From Bacteroidota bacterium (GTDB lineage Bacteria > Bacteroidota > Bacteroidia > Chitinophagales > Chitinophagaceae), in NCBI GenBank assembly GCA_016868775.1, contig VGFT01000001.1, positions 186,001 to 250,000 of the forward strand: a DNA stretch of 64,000 bases. The letters run 5' to 3'. A model generated the notes under the pieces. That model had not been told where the DNA came from. It did no database searches and saw only the letters and a program-made list of their open reading frames with translations. The position numbers and the translations under genes are program-made. Shown in pieces: positions 16,991 to 25,767 of this stretch (position 1 is its first letter; every line of letters begins with the position of its first letter).

Positions 16991-17431
16991 ATGAATCACG
17001 AGCACTTCATGCAACTGGCCCTCCGGGAAGCCGAGCAGGCTTTTTCCGAAGACGAAGTGCCCATCGGGGCCGTAGTAGTAATGAATGAACGAGTCATTGC
17101 CCGGGGACATAACATGACCGAGAAACTCGGTGATCCGACCGCCCATGCCGAATTGATCGCGCTGACCGCCGCATTTAACGCACTGGGAAGTAAATATTTG
17201 CCAGAGGCCACCTTGTATGTAACCATCGAACCCTGTGCCATGTGTGCCGGGGCTCTGTATTGGAGCCAGATCGGACAAGTGGTTTTCGGCGCCCCTGACG
17301 ACAAAAGCAGCTACCGACGCAATCAGCCCGGTCGCTCACCTTTTCATCCGCGTACCGTACTGATCGGCGGCATCCTCGCCGATGACTGCGTCCAACTGAT
17401 GAAAGACTTCTTTAAAAATAAACGAACCTGA
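16991..17431 (+). CDS. tadA: tRNA(adenine-34) deaminase TadA
   Basis: A zinc nucleoside deaminase, probably the enzyme converting A34 to inosine in tRNA-Arg. The 146-residue protein has the zinc/catalytic motifs HAE (52-54) and PCAMC (81-85), and EVPIGAVVV near the N-terminus. A guanine-deaminase-type function cannot be fully excluded, but the length and motif spacing fit TadA. It is divergent from the aldehyde dehydrogenase gene (38 bases between starts). Confidence 0.88.
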   Translation: MNHEHFMQLALREAEQAFSEDEVPIGAVVVMNERVIARGHNMTEKLGDPTAHAELIALTAAFNALGSKYLPEATLYVTIEPCAMCAGALYWSQIGQVVFGAPDDKSSYRRNQPGRSPFHPRTVLIGGILADDCVQLMKDFFKNKRT

Positions 17432-17440
17432 AGCGAAACA

Positions 17441-17462
17441 CTAAACAATAAACGCTAAACGC
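17441..17462. repeat. Degenerate GTTTAG-family repeat arm
   Basis: The stretch CTAAACAATAAACGCTAAAC and following bases, just after the tadA stop, matches the right arm of the palindromic elements at 47.5 and 61.4 kb over its first 16 bases with 2 differences. No paired arm is seen here, so it looks like a remnant. Confidence 0.4.
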
Positions 17463-17470
17463 TTTCCATT

Positions 17471-17478
17471 TACCTTTG
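17471..17478 (+). promoter_or_regulatory. -7 promoter box of the superoxide dismutase gene (TACCTTTG)
   Basis: Perfect TAnnTTTG match ending 18 bases before the ATG at 17497. It also argues against the upstream TTG (17476), which lies inside the box. Confidence 0.65.
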
Positions 17479-17496
17479 CCTCCTAAATCAATTACT

Positions 17497-18090
17497 ATGT
17501 CCTTCACCCTTCCTCCCCTCCCCTATAGCCACGATGCCTTAGAGCCGCATTTCGATACGCTCACCATGCAGATCCATCATGGCAAACATCATCAAGCCTA
17601 TGTCGACAATTTGAATAAAGCGATCGCCGGTACTCCGCACGAAGGCAAGTCCATAGAAGAATTGGTGGCGCAAGCCGGCTCGATCTCTGTGGCCGTGCGC
17701 AACAATGGCGGCGGACACTGGAACCATACTTTTTTCTGGGAAAGCCTGGCCCCGAATGCAGGTGGTACTCCGGGCGGAGCTCTGGCTGATGCGATCAACA
17801 CCGCATTCGGATCATTCGACGCGTTCAAGGAAAAATTCGCGAACGCGGGCATGACGCGGTTCGGCAGCGGTTGGGCCTGGCTGATCCTTAAAGACGGAAA
17901 ATTGGAGATCTGCTCGACGCCGAATCAGGACAATCCCCTGATGGACATCGCCGAAGTAAAAGGAAAACCCATCCTAGGTGTAGATGTGTGGGAACACGCC
18001 TACTACCTGAAATACCAGAACCGCCGCGCCGAATACCTAAATGCTTTTTGGAATGTGGTGGATTGGAATAAAGTGGCCGGACGTTTGTGA
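17497..18090 (+). CDS. sodA: Superoxide dismutase (Fe/Mn)
   Basis: Cytosolic dismutation of superoxide. The ATG at 17497 gives 197 residues beginning [18 protein letters not shown], the normal family start. Metal ligands are visible: His27 in MQIHHGKH, the HWNH motif (74-77), and Asp163/His167 in [11 protein letters not shown]. Whether Fe, Mn or both is used cannot be read from the sequence. The gene has its own promoter box and a strong terminator, so it is a single-gene transcription unit. Confidence 0.95.
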   Translation: MSFTLPPLPYSHDALEPHFDTLTMQIHHGKHHQAYVDNLNKAIAGTPHEGKSIEELVAQAGSISVAVRNNGGGHWNHTFFWESLAPNAGGTPGGALADAINTAFGSFDAFKEKFANAGMTRFGSGWAWLILKDGKLEICSTPNQDNPLMDIAEVKGKPILGVDVWEHAYYLKYQNRRAEYLNAFWNVVDWNKVAGRL

Positions 18091-18114
18091 TCTTCCTACA
18101 TTAAAAATCTTACG

Positions 18115-18144
18115 ATCCCGACACAGATTGTCGGGATTTTTTTT
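18115..18144 (+). terminator. Rho-independent terminator of the superoxide dismutase gene
   Basis: Nine-base stem ATCCCGACA (18115-18123) and TGTCGGGAT (18129-18137), loop CAGAT, then a run of T to 18144. It touches the end of the convergent yidD. Confidence 0.85.
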
Positions 18145-18385
18145 AGGGTACCGGATCCCAGCCGCTTCCACCCCAGGGGTGGCAGCGAGCGACCCGACGG
18201 ATCGCCAGCCAAAATCCTTTGAACGGACCATGTTTCTTCAGTGCTTCAATGGCATAGTGAGAGCAAGTGGGTTGATATCGGCATTTGGGTCCGAGGATGG
18301 GTGAGATAACCCATTGATAGATTCGGATCAGAAAGATCAGGGGCCATCCGACCACATAAAACAGAAAGCTGCGTATTTCTTTCAT
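18143..18385 (-). CDS. yidD: Membrane protein insertion efficiency factor YidD
   Basis: A small membrane-associated protein that assists YidC-dependent insertion. The 80-residue protein has an N-terminal hydrophobic/amphipathic segment (about 5-25) and the YidD signature [21 protein letters not shown] with conserved cysteines, then GWDPVP at the C-terminus. Its ATG overlaps the rnpA stop (ATGA). The order rpmH-rnpA-yidD is widely conserved, although yidC itself does not follow here. Confidence 0.93.
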   Translation of the reverse strand: MKEIRSFLFYVVGWPLIFLIRIYQWVISPILGPKCRYQPTCSHYAIEALKKHGPFKGFWLAIRRVARCHPWGGSGWDPVP

Positions 18386-18753
18386 CCTCCGAAGATCTTA
18401 TCGAATAATTTGTTTAGTCCAGCTTGTGTCGCGATAAAATCGGGTACCGATTTGCCATTGTATAAAATAAAAAGATCCAAGCCCGATTGTTTTTCCGTCA
18501 ATGCCTGTTTCCATCGGTGTTGATCGATCCGGTAGGCTTCTCGGATCAATCTTTTGATCCGATTTCGGTCGACGGCTTTCTTAAACGTTCGCGAAGGAGC
18601 TCCGACGCCGAGTTGTATGCCGAGAGAAGTACGAAATTGATAAAGGGCTCTCCACTCATCGGCGGACGCGCGTTTGCCGGACTGAAAAAGCGCATCAATC
18701 GATTTACGACTTTTCAATCGGTCCTTTCGCGGAAAACGAAGATCGGTTGGCAT
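18382..18753 (-). CDS. rnpA: Ribonuclease P protein component
   Basis: Protein subunit of RNase P, which binds the catalytic RNA and pre-tRNA 5' leaders. The 123-residue protein has the basic signature [18 protein letters not shown] (about 63-80) and the usual start [13 protein letters not shown]. It is downstream of rpmH, separated by a terminator-like hairpin (18760-18786) that may act as a partial attenuator, and it overlaps yidD by 4 bases. Confidence 0.93.
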   Translation of the reverse strand: MPTDLRFPRKDRLKSRKSIDALFQSGKRASADEWRALYQFRTSLGIQLGVGAPSRTFKKAVDRNRIKRLIREAYRIDQHRWKQALTEKQSGLDLFILYNGKSVPDFIATQAGLNKLFDKIFGG

Positions 18754-18759
18754 AATAAA

Positions 18760-18786
18760 TAAAAAAGCTCCAGGTAATCCGGAGCT
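18760..18786 (-). terminator. Terminator or attenuator between rpmH and rnpA
   Basis: On the minus strand the stem AGCTCC/GGAGCT (18781-18786 with 18766-18771), with a 9-base loop, is followed by six T residues and an AT-rich tail. It sits between rpmH and rnpA and could make L34 mRNA more abundant than rnpA mRNA, as in other bacteria. Confidence 0.7.
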
Positions 18787-18814
18787 GTAAAAATATCGAA
18801 TCGGTACCGCCCGA

Positions 18815-18970
18815 TCACTTCAGTTTGCGCTCGTCGGATACGGTCAGCTTTTTACGGCCTTTGGCACGACGGCTGGCCAATACCTTACGGCCATTGGCAG
18901 TTTGCATGCGCTTCCGAAAACCATGTACGCTCTTGCGGCGTTTGCGGTGCGGTTGAAAAGTACGTTTCAT
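18815..18970 (-). CDS. rpmH: 50S ribosomal protein L34
   Basis: A 51-residue, highly basic ribosomal protein. The conceptual product starts [19 protein letters not shown], continues with [15 protein letters not shown] and ends DERKLK, the family sequence over its full length. It heads the rpmH-rnpA-yidD cluster. A perfect -7 box lies 120 bases upstream, which gives a long leader of about 115 bases. Confidence 0.95.
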   Translation of the reverse strand: MKRTFQPHRKRRKSVHGFRKRMQTANGRKVLASRRAKGRKKLTVSDERKLK

Positions 18971-19090
18971 TTTTTGGTTCAGTTTTCACGTTCGATCCAG
19001 CGGATATTCGCGGACCGGAATGGGGCCGGGAGAACGGCTCCGATCGGTTGGCCTGCCGGTCACCACACCTGCAGGTTTGTGAAAGGACAG

Positions 19091-19098
19091 CAAAGTTA
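19091..19098 (-). promoter_or_regulatory. -7 promoter box of rpmH (TAACTTTG)
   Basis: Perfect TAnnTTTG match on the minus strand. The predicted leader (about 18971-19086) is GC-rich and could fold, which would suit autogenous control of L34, but no known motif was recognised. Confidence 0.5.
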
Positions 19099-19157
19099 AG
19101 GGATGTCAGGAAAACTTTTGGCAAGAAAGGATCAAAAAACAGTCGATCCGCTGTATA

Positions 19158-19997
19158 TCAATGAATTAACTCATCGGAGGGCAGGTGCGTAGATTGAACC
19201 TGCTGGCCATAGAAAACAGCGCCTTTTTGATCGAAATCAGCCGTTTCATCGGTAGTGAAGAAACTAACCGAGCCTCCCCTACGCAGACGGGTTTCCATTT
19301 CAGGGTGGCGATTCAAATAATCAGCCAGACTTTCCGCCACGATCGATCCCTGTGTCAAAAGTTTTTTTTCAGCGGGCAAGTGCTCTCGGATCTTCTGCTC
19401 CATCAACGGATAATGTGTGCAGGCCAGTAAAATAAGATCGGTTTGGGGCGATTGCTCGAGCAAGGCCTTGAGGTCTTTTTGAATAAAATAATCGGAGCCC
19501 GGGCCCAGGTGTTCACCTTGTTCAATGAGGGGTACCCAGAGTGGGCAGGCCTGCTGATGCACGGCCACTTTGGGAAAAAATTTCGCCATTTCCAATACGT
19601 AGGATTCGGATTGCACGGTTCCAGGGGTTGCAAGGATCCCAACGTGTCCGGATTGGGTTTGATGCCCCACGACCTCGGCCGTGGGACGAATCACGCCCAG
19701 CACCCGATTGTCGGGAGCCATGCGGGGAAGATCTTTTTGCTGTATCGTTCGCAAGGCTTTTGCGGATGCCGTATTGCAGGCGAGGATCACGAGTGGGCAG
19801 CCTTGTTTGAAGAACCATTTTACCGCTTGCAGCGTGTATTGGTGGATGGTCGAGAAGGACCGGTTTCCGTAAGGAGCCCGGGCATTGTCACCTAAATACA
19901 AATAATCGTATGATGGCAAGCGATCGACCAGCGATCGTAAAACAGTAAGGCCTCCATAACCGGAATCAAAAACGCCTATTGGTCCCGCTACTGACAT
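19158..19997 (-). CDS. murI: Glutamate racemase
   Basis: Makes D-glutamate for peptidoglycan. The 279-residue protein has GVFDSGYGGLTVL (8-20), the first catalytic Cys74 in ACNTAS and the second Cys193 in ACTHYPL. Length is normal. It is the last gene of the nadK-porG-uppS-bamA-ompH cluster, but a terminator (20015-20043) precedes it. TAATTTAG (20002-20009 on the minus strand, 7 of 8 to the -7 consensus) ends 4 bases before its ATG, so it may have its own leaderless transcript. Confidence 0.95.
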   Translation of the reverse strand: MSVAGPIGVFDSGYGGLTVLRSLVDRLPSYDYLYLGDNARAPYGNRSFSTIHQYTLQAVKWFFKQGCPLVILACNTASAKALRTIQQKDLPRMAPDNRVLGVIRPTAEVVGHQTQSGHVGILATPGTVQSESYVLEMAKFFPKVAVHQQACPLWVPLIEQGEHLGPGSDYFIQKDLKALLEQSPQTDLILLACTHYPLMEQKIREHLPAEKKLLTQGSIVAESLADYLNRHPEMETRLRRGGSVSFFTTDETADFDQKGAVFYGQQVQSTHLPSDELIH

Positions 19998-20001
19998 GCC
20001 G

Positions 20002-20009
20002 CTAAATTA
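20002..20009 (-). promoter_or_regulatory. -7 promoter box of murI (TAATTTAG)
   Basis: Seven of 8 match to TAnnTTTG on the minus strand, 4 bases before the murI start and just downstream of the ompH terminator. Confidence 0.45.
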
Positions 20010-20014
20010 CGCGA

Positions 20015-20043
20015 ATAAAAAAGCCTTCCGGACGGGAGGCTTC
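20015..20043 (-). terminator. Terminator after the ompH pair
   Basis: On the minus strand AAGCCTCC and GGAAGGCTT form a stem with one bulge, followed by a run of T (20017-20022 complement). It closes the bamA-ompH-ompH transcript before murI. Confidence 0.65.
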
Positions 20044-20060
20044 TGGAAGAATGTATTTAA

Positions 20061-20624
20061 TTAATTTTTGCCACCAGTTTTGGGTGCCGGTTGCTGAAGT
20101 TGTGGCGGGATTTTGATGCCCAGCTCGGTCAACACAGGAACCAACAGATTGTCTTGATCCGGAGCAACCAATAAGGAGTCGGGCGAGACCACGTAAGTAT
20201 ATCCTTTTTTCTTGGCCACTGCATCAATGGCTTTACGGGCCTTTGAGACAAACGGGTCTAGGAATTCTTGCTGCTTCGATTGAAGAACTTGTTGAATAAA
20301 GGATTCTGCTTGGCCGAGTTCTTCTTGGTAGGACTGCAACTCCTTCCCGATAAGATCACGTACACTTTTGGGCTTGGTTGTGTCGGTATAGTCCTGCAAT
20401 TTCTTCTGATATTCACCCTGAATATAATTCAGGCGGGGCATGACCGAGTCCTTCACGAACTGCTGACCAACCGTATCCAGATTTACTTTTTCAGCTGCTA
20501 ATTCCGGCATTAAACTCAATACATCGTTTACGCGCACATAGCCAATTTTGGTCTGCTGTGCGGTTGCTGACTGTACACCGGCTCCAAACAGGACCAACGA
20601 CAGGATTAAAAGGGTTTTTTTCAT
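20061..20624 (-). CDS. OmpH/Skp-family periplasmic chaperone
   Basis: A Skp-like chaperone for unfolded outer-membrane proteins. The 187-residue protein has a signal peptide (about 1-22, GVQSATAQQ), the typical TKIGYVRVNDVLSLMPE start of the mature part, a long helical coiled-coil arm (about 50-130) and a Pro/Gly-rich tail. It is the second of two tandem ompH genes directly downstream of bamA, which fits a role in barrel assembly. Confidence 0.9.
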   Translation of the reverse strand: MKKTLLILSLVLFGAGVQSATAQQTKIGYVRVNDVLSLMPELAAEKVNLDTVGQQFVKDSVMPRLNYIQGEYQKKLQDYTDTTKPKSVRDLIGKELQSYQEELGQAESFIQQVLQSKQQEFLDPFVSKARKAIDAVAKKKGYTYVVSPDSLLVAPDQDNLLVPVLTELGIKIPPQLQQPAPKTGGKN

Positions 20625-20635
20625 GTTTATTTTAT

Positions 20636-21145
20636 TTAGCGTACTCCTAATTCTTTCAGTACATCCTCGCTCTTATCGAGTTTGGGGTCGGCAAATATAA
20701 TAGTAATTCCTTCACTTTTATCGAAGACCAGCTCATACCCTCGGGCCACGGAGAGCTTCTGCACCGCGTTGAAAACCTTGTCTTGGATAGGCTTGATGAG
20801 TTCCTGACGCTTTTTGAACAGGTCGCCTTCAAAACCAAAACGTCTTCGCTGGAGATCGCGCACTTCTTTTTCCAGGGCAAACAATTGATCTTCCCGCTTT
20901 TTACGCAGTTCCTCTGTCAGCATCACTTGCTCGGCCTCGTAATCGCGGTACATCTTATCCAGTTTTTCCTGTTTGCCATCAATCTCCTTTTGCCAATCGG
21001 CGGCAATACCATCCAGTTGTAGCTGAGCCTCCTTATAGGAGGGCATTTTATCCAGAATGTAGCGGGTGTCGATTATGGCATATTTCTGTGCCATCAGCAA
21101 GCAACCCCAACAAAGAGATAAGAGTAAAAAAAAGAACTTTTTCAT
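20636..21145 (-). CDS. OmpH/Skp-family periplasmic chaperone
   Basis: The first of two tandem Skp-like genes, 169 residues. A signal peptide (about 1-19) is followed by KYAIIDTRYILDKMPSYKEAQ and a strongly charged helical hairpin (about 50-120, WQKEIDGKQEKLDKMYRDYE). It lies 12 bases after bamA and 11 bases before the second copy. The pair are divergent in sequence, which suggests separate client sets or a heteromer (inference). Confidence 0.9.
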   Translation of the reverse strand: MKKFFFLLLSLCWGCLLMAQKYAIIDTRYILDKMPSYKEAQLQLDGIAADWQKEIDGKQEKLDKMYRDYEAEQVMLTEELRKKREDQLFALEKEVRDLQRRRFGFEGDLFKKRQELIKPIQDKVFNAVQKLSVARGYELVFDKSEGITIIFADPKLDKSEDVLKELGVR

Positions 21146-21157
21146 ACAGATTATATT

Positions 21158-23902
21158 TTATTCGGGTTCGAAGCCCAGCATGAAGGTAAAGCGGGAAGCA
21201 GCTTTAAGACCGGTTTGTCCGGGCTGAATCCTGTCTAACCCGATTCCGTAATCAAACCCAAGCAATCCGAACATCGGGAGGAAGAAACGCATGCCCGCCC
21301 CAACGCTTCGACGCAGACGGAAGGGGTTATAATCACGATAGTTGAACCATCCGTTCGCGGCCTCGAAAAAGGTCATGGCATAGATGGTGCTGCTGGGGTT
21401 GGTGACCAATGGGAAGCGAAGCTCGAGTTGGTATTTATTGAAGATGGTAAAAAACTGGCTGGCACTTTGCTGGTCGGGATTGATCGTGGGGTCGGAGTTT
21501 TGATATACCGGATACCCGCGGTGCGCGACTATGTCGAAACCAAGCAGACCAAAATTGTTGGTCAGCCCCGCATCCCCCACCTGAAAACGCTCGAACGGAG
21601 AGTAATCCAAGGTACGGCTGTATCGGCCCATAAACCCATATTTCGCTGCCAACTTCAAAACGAACTGACGATTCTTTTCTGCACCCAATGGTTTACCGAT
21701 GGGAACGAACCACTCCGCGCCAAACCGCCATTTGTGGTATTCGGGGTTACGAAACTTATTATTGGTGCTCGCGATGGTCTTGTTGAATAAAGAATAGGGA
21801 GGCGTCAGTTGCACGCTGGTAGTTATGTTTGATCCGCTCGTGGGAAAGATCGGATTGAATACAGAGGAGCGTTGCAGCGTCAATTTCAAGCTAACGTTGT
21901 TCGAGGTGCCGTTCGTAAAATTTTGATCAAAAATGGGATAGTTGCGCAATACATACTGTGTATAGTTGAACGTGTACACAAGACTAAAATAGTCGTCGGG
22001 CCATTTCAATTGCTTACCGAGCGAAACGGAGAAGCCGGTCGTTTTCAAAAAGTTCGTGTCGGAACGGGCACGGTCGATCATCCCCGTAAAGGGATCGAAA
22101 GCGTTTGAAAACTTGCTGTTGTTAAAAGAGATCGTGAAGGAGTTTCGTTTTTTTCCTCCCAACCAGGGTTCGGTAAAAGAGGCATTATACGATCGGTAGG
22201 CACGACCATTCGATTGCAAGCGCACGCTCAGTTTTTGTCCATCGCCCGTAGGCAATGGGTCCCAAGCTGCTTTCTTCCAAATATTGCGGATCGAAAAATT
22301 ATTGAAAGTAACCCCTAAGGTTCCAGTCAGACCAATTCCTCCGCCCCATCCGGCGGAAAGCTCCAATTGATCCGAGCTTTTTTCTTCTAATTTCCAATTG
22401 ATGTTGACGGTTCCGTCTTCCGGGTTGGGTACCACGCCGGGGTTGATCGTCTCCTGATTAAAATACTGCAGATTACCCAATTCCCGCTGGGAGCGGATCA
22501 GGTCGGCCCGACTGAAGAGTTCTCCCGGTATGGTGCGAAGCTCGCGACGCACCACATAATCTTTTGTCTTTTCATTTCCGGCGATGGTCACGTTCTTGAT
22601 GCGGGCCTGCGGACCTTCCATGATCCGAATCTCGTAGTCGATCGTGTCGTTGTACACGGCCATCTCTACCGGCTCGGCGCGGAAGAACAGGTATCCGTCA
22701 TCCATATAGTAGCTGCTGATGTCACCGCCCTCCTGAGATGCTTCCTTGCCCAGTCGTTTGTTCAGGGTAACAGCATTGTACACATCGCCTTTATTGATGC
22801 CCAGCAGAACATTGAGCAGGGAGTCGCTAAATTTGGAATTGCCCTTCCAAATGATGTTTCCGAAATAGTATCGGCGTCCCTCGCTGACTTTAATGTCGAC
22901 ATTGAGGTTGCCTTTTTCACTCAGGTATTGGGTATCGGCTTGGATTTGCGCGTCGCGAAAACCCAACTCGTTGTAATAGTTCAAAAGACGTTCCTTGTCC
23001 TCCTCATACTTCTTATCATCAAACTTAGCGCCGCTGAATAATTTGAACCGAAAATAGGGATCGAGTAACTCTTTGGTGCGAGCAGGAGAGAGAAAACCCC
23101 ATTGCTTCAAATAGGTTCGAAGGGGCAAAGCTTGGGTTACCCCGTATGGGCTCTCCGATTTATCGGGTCGCAAGGTCATCTTCGACATTTCTTTGGTGCC
23201 CTTCAACCGCCGTTTCAATTTGAAAACATCTACGCGTTCGTTTCCAAAAAGGCGCACCTGGTTGATCCGCACTTTATTTCCCTTGTCGATATGAATGACC
23301 AAGGAATTGGAATTGATGAAAGTGGGATCTGGTTTTTCCTCAATCCGCACCGATACATTTCGATATCCTTTCTCTGTGAAATGTTTAGTGATTCGCTCCG
23401 TAATTTCCCGGCGCGTATTTTCGGAAATGATTGTTTGCTTGGTCAGCACCACCTTGGTCAAGATATCCTCCTCCTCGGTTTTGCGAATACCTACAAACTT
23501 GTAGCTACCCAACCGAGGTCTTTCTTGAACATAGATCTCAAACCAAACGTTGTCCCCCTCAATCCGCGTGGCATAAACTCGTATGTTGGAGAACAATCGC
23601 TGACGCCAGAGATTGCTGATGGCCTTACCAAAGATCTCGGATCCCGGATGAATGAATTTGTCACCCGGCTGCAAGTTGGCAATCGAGTACACAATGGAAG
23701 TATCCGAATATTGAAGGCCGGTGATCTCTACCCCGCCAATGGTGTATTCTCGGACGATGCGGGCATTCGACCACTCAATTAGTTTGGGATCAACAGAGGT
23801 TGGTGCAGAGGTATCCCGGATTACCTGGGCATCCACCTGTAACACACTGAGAATTCCGACCCCAAGGGCCAAAGTCAATATACGCATCATCCGGTTCGGC
23901 AT
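21158..23902 (-). CDS. bamA: Outer membrane protein assembly factor BamA
   Basis: The central Omp85 protein that folds beta-barrels into the outer membrane. The 914-residue protein has a signal peptide (about 1-26), a stretch of POTRA domains (about 50-480, for example VEITGLQYSDTSIV, VRLFGNERVDVFKLKRRLKG and IAGNEKTKDYVVRRELRTIPGE) and a 16-strand-type barrel to the C-terminus. The end (FMLGFEPE) follows the family pattern. Bacteroidota BamA proteins are commonly 850-900 residues. It is upstream of the two ompH genes and downstream of uppS. Confidence 0.95.
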   Translation of the reverse strand: MPNRMMRILTLALGVGILSVLQVDAQVIRDTSAPTSVDPKLIEWSNARIVREYTIGGVEITGLQYSDTSIVYSIANLQPGDKFIHPGSEIFGKAISNLWRQRLFSNIRVYATRIEGDNVWFEIYVQERPRLGSYKFVGIRKTEEEDILTKVVLTKQTIISENTRREITERITKHFTEKGYRNVSVRIEEKPDPTFINSNSLVIHIDKGNKVRINQVRLFGNERVDVFKLKRRLKGTKEMSKMTLRPDKSESPYGVTQALPLRTYLKQWGFLSPARTKELLDPYFRFKLFSGAKFDDKKYEEDKERLLNYYNELGFRDAQIQADTQYLSEKGNLNVDIKVSEGRRYYFGNIIWKGNSKFSDSLLNVLLGINKGDVYNAVTLNKRLGKEASQEGGDISSYYMDDGYLFFRAEPVEMAVYNDTIDYEIRIMEGPQARIKNVTIAGNEKTKDYVVRRELRTIPGELFSRADLIRSQRELGNLQYFNQETINPGVVPNPEDGTVNINWKLEEKSSDQLELSAGWGGGIGLTGTLGVTFNNFSIRNIWKKAAWDPLPTGDGQKLSVRLQSNGRAYRSYNASFTEPWLGGKKRNSFTISFNNSKFSNAFDPFTGMIDRARSDTNFLKTTGFSVSLGKQLKWPDDYFSLVYTFNYTQYVLRNYPIFDQNFTNGTSNNVSLKLTLQRSSVFNPIFPTSGSNITTSVQLTPPYSLFNKTIASTNNKFRNPEYHKWRFGAEWFVPIGKPLGAEKNRQFVLKLAAKYGFMGRYSRTLDYSPFERFQVGDAGLTNNFGLLGFDIVAHRGYPVYQNSDPTINPDQQSASQFFTIFNKYQLELRFPLVTNPSSTIYAMTFFEAANGWFNYRDYNPFRLRRSVGAGMRFFLPMFGLLGFDYGIGLDRIQPGQTGLKAASRFTFMLGFEPE

Positions 23903-24013
23903 GAAAAACGGGTGGAAGAATTATAAATATTTATCAGTCAGTTAGTTAGAAAGTTCCTCTGGTCAGAAGGAGGGCAAATTAACGGATATTCCTGAAAGTC
24001 TTTGTTAAAACGG

Positions 24014-24760
24014 TTACGGGGTAAGCTGTTCGGAGGTTTTTCCGAAGCGGCGTTCCCGTTGTTGGTAGTCGATCAGGGCCTCATAGAGGTGTTGGCGGCG
24101 AAAATCGGGCCAGAGTGTTTCGGTGAAATAAAGCTCGGCATAGGCCAATTGATAGAGCAGGAAATTGCTGATTCGGTGCTCGCCGCTGGACCGGATCATC
24201 AGTTCCGGATCGGGAAAATTTCGAGTGGCCAGGTGAGCGGAGATGACGTCGGCATCGATGGATTCCGTGTAGAGTTCTCCTGCCAGTACCTTTTGGGCCA
24301 GCTGACGAAAGGCCTGGGTGAGGTCCCACCGACCACTATAACTAAGCGCCAGAATGAGATGCAAGTGATCGTTCTCAGCGGTCATTTCCAGAGCTTCTGA
24401 AAGTTCTTGGCGAGCGGAAGGGGGAAGCATGGAGAAATCGCCGATGACATGCAGGCGGATTCCGTTTTTCTTCATTTGATCAACCTCGCGGCGAACGGTG
24501 TTAACCAACAACTCCATCAATCCGGCTACCTCTGCCTGAGGGCGATCCCAATTTTCGGTAGAAAATGCGTAAAGGGTCAGGTATTGAATTCCGATCTCGG
24601 CACTGGCCTCAACAATGTCACGCACGCTCTGCACTCCGTGGAGATGCCCAAAGAGACGGTCCTCCCCTCTTTCCTTAGCCCAGCGTCCGTTGCCATCCAT
24701 AATAATGGCCACATGCTTGGGTAAATGTTCCCGGTCGATTTGTTGGAGTACAGTTTCCAT
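24014..24760 (-). CDS. uppS: Isoprenyl transferase (undecaprenyl diphosphate synthase)
   Basis: Makes the C55 lipid carrier for peptidoglycan and polysaccharide synthesis. The 248-residue cis-prenyltransferase has the signature HVAIIMDGNGRWAKERG (16-32) with catalytic Asp22, the LTLYAFSTENWDRP stretch and the C-terminal ELYFTETLWPDF. Length is typical. It is between the PorG-like gene and bamA, the standard Bacteroidota order. Confidence 0.95.
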   Translation of the reverse strand: METVLQQIDREHLPKHVAIIMDGNGRWAKERGEDRLFGHLHGVQSVRDIVEASAEIGIQYLTLYAFSTENWDRPQAEVAGLMELLVNTVRREVDQMKKNGIRLHVIGDFSMLPPSARQELSEALEMTAENDHLHLILALSYSGRWDLTQAFRQLAQKVLAGELYTESIDADVISAHLATRNFPDPELMIRSSGEHRISNFLLYQLAYAELYFTETLWPDFRRQHLYEALIDYQQRERRFGKTSEQLTP

Positions 24761-24786
24761 TTAAATCCCCTCAGTTGAAAGGGGCA

Positions 24787-24794
24787 CAAAAGTA
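24787..24794 (-). promoter_or_regulatory. -7 promoter box of uppS (TACTTTTG)
   Basis: Perfect TAnnTTTG match on the minus strand, 26 bases before the uppS start and between uppS and the PorG-like gene. Confidence 0.5.
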
Positions 24795-24821
24795 CCAAAG
24801 GTTTTCGTATATCAGAGAAGA

Positions 24822-25682
24822 CTAATGGGTAGTGGGGCAACGATACGACTGCAGGTTAAAACTAACGTGCAGCATCGCGGTAACAAACTGATCTTTTTGC
24901 CGACTGTTACCTCGTTGCCGTCCCGGAATGCCTACGCGTGGTCCCAGTTCGTAGGAACGATCACTCATCAGATAAGCAACCGATTGGCTTCCGTCGGGAT
25001 TCAGGGGGAAAACGGCCGGATCGACGTAGGTTTTGCTCACATCATCCAGGTAATCGGTATTGGTGAACCGATGCAGCACTTCGAATCCGATGTTTATCCG
25101 ATCGTTAAGGGAGTATTTGATGCCTCCGCCAAACGGAATACAAAGGGCGGTGGTACCATAGGTTTTTCGGTCGGGGTACATCGTACTGCCCTGCCCCTCC
25201 GTACCCAGCGGCCGCAAGAAAATTTTCTCGCCCTGCAAGTAGGCATAAGGATCATAGCTAAAAATGCCGGCGCCAAAGGTGATATAAGGCGTAAAACTGT
25301 ATTCGGGTTCTCCGGGCATGAAACGGAAGAAATTGAAGTCGCCCTGCAAGGTTAGCTCCCAAACCCGACTGTTGAAGCTCAGGTTTCGGCTGCTCATGTA
25401 CTTGTTATGATCGTTATAAATGTCGGAGTACCCCAGCTGGGCAAAGGAAACCCCAATCCGACCAGCGATGTAATTACCAAAATTCTTGCGAAAGAATGCG
25501 GTAGCAGCTACTTTGGGACGATTCAGGTTTGCCCGGGTATTCAAATCGCCGAAATAATGTCCCCCGCCCACACCAAAACCAAATTCACCTTCCTGCACAA
25601 CGGCATCCTGCGCCTGCAAGGTGGACAAGAACAGCAGCGAGGCGATAATCGATTGAAAAACAGTACGAGTAAAAGATTTCAT
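24822..25682 (-). CDS. DUF6089 outer membrane beta-barrel protein, PorG-like
   Basis: A 286-residue exported barrel protein. A signal peptide (about 1-24, LLFLSTLQAQ) is followed by the DUF6089 opening EFGFGVGGGHYFGDLN and alternating hydrophobic strands. In Porphyromonas gingivalis the gene at this position next to uppS and bamA is PorG, which associates with the PorK/PorN ring of the type IX secretion system. That assignment here rests on synteny and the N-terminal pattern. It could equally be a DUF6089 protein without a T9SS role. Confidence 0.65.
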   Translation of the reverse strand: MKSFTRTVFQSIIASLLFLSTLQAQDAVVQEGEFGFGVGGGHYFGDLNTRANLNRPKVAATAFFRKNFGNYIAGRIGVSFAQLGYSDIYNDHNKYMSSRNLSFNSRVWELTLQGDFNFFRFMPGEPEYSFTPYITFGAGIFSYDPYAYLQGEKIFLRPLGTEGQGSTMYPDRKTYGTTALCIPFGGGIKYSLNDRINIGFEVLHRFTNTDYLDDVSKTYVDPAVFPLNPDGSQSVAYLMSDRSYELGPRVGIPGRQRGNSRQKDQFVTAMLHVSFNLQSYRCPTTH

Positions 25683-25767
25683 GGGATCGATTTACGTTCC
25701 AATGGATATAGAACGACGAAAATAGTCAATTTCTTGTGAGGGGAAGGGAGAAAGCTCCTGCTTGGGG

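Noticed and set aside
23102-23782. Plus-strand ORF of 226 codons inside bamA
   Set aside because: It is antisense to POTRA-coding sequence, and the translation shows no protein-like pattern; it arises from low stop density opposite bamA.
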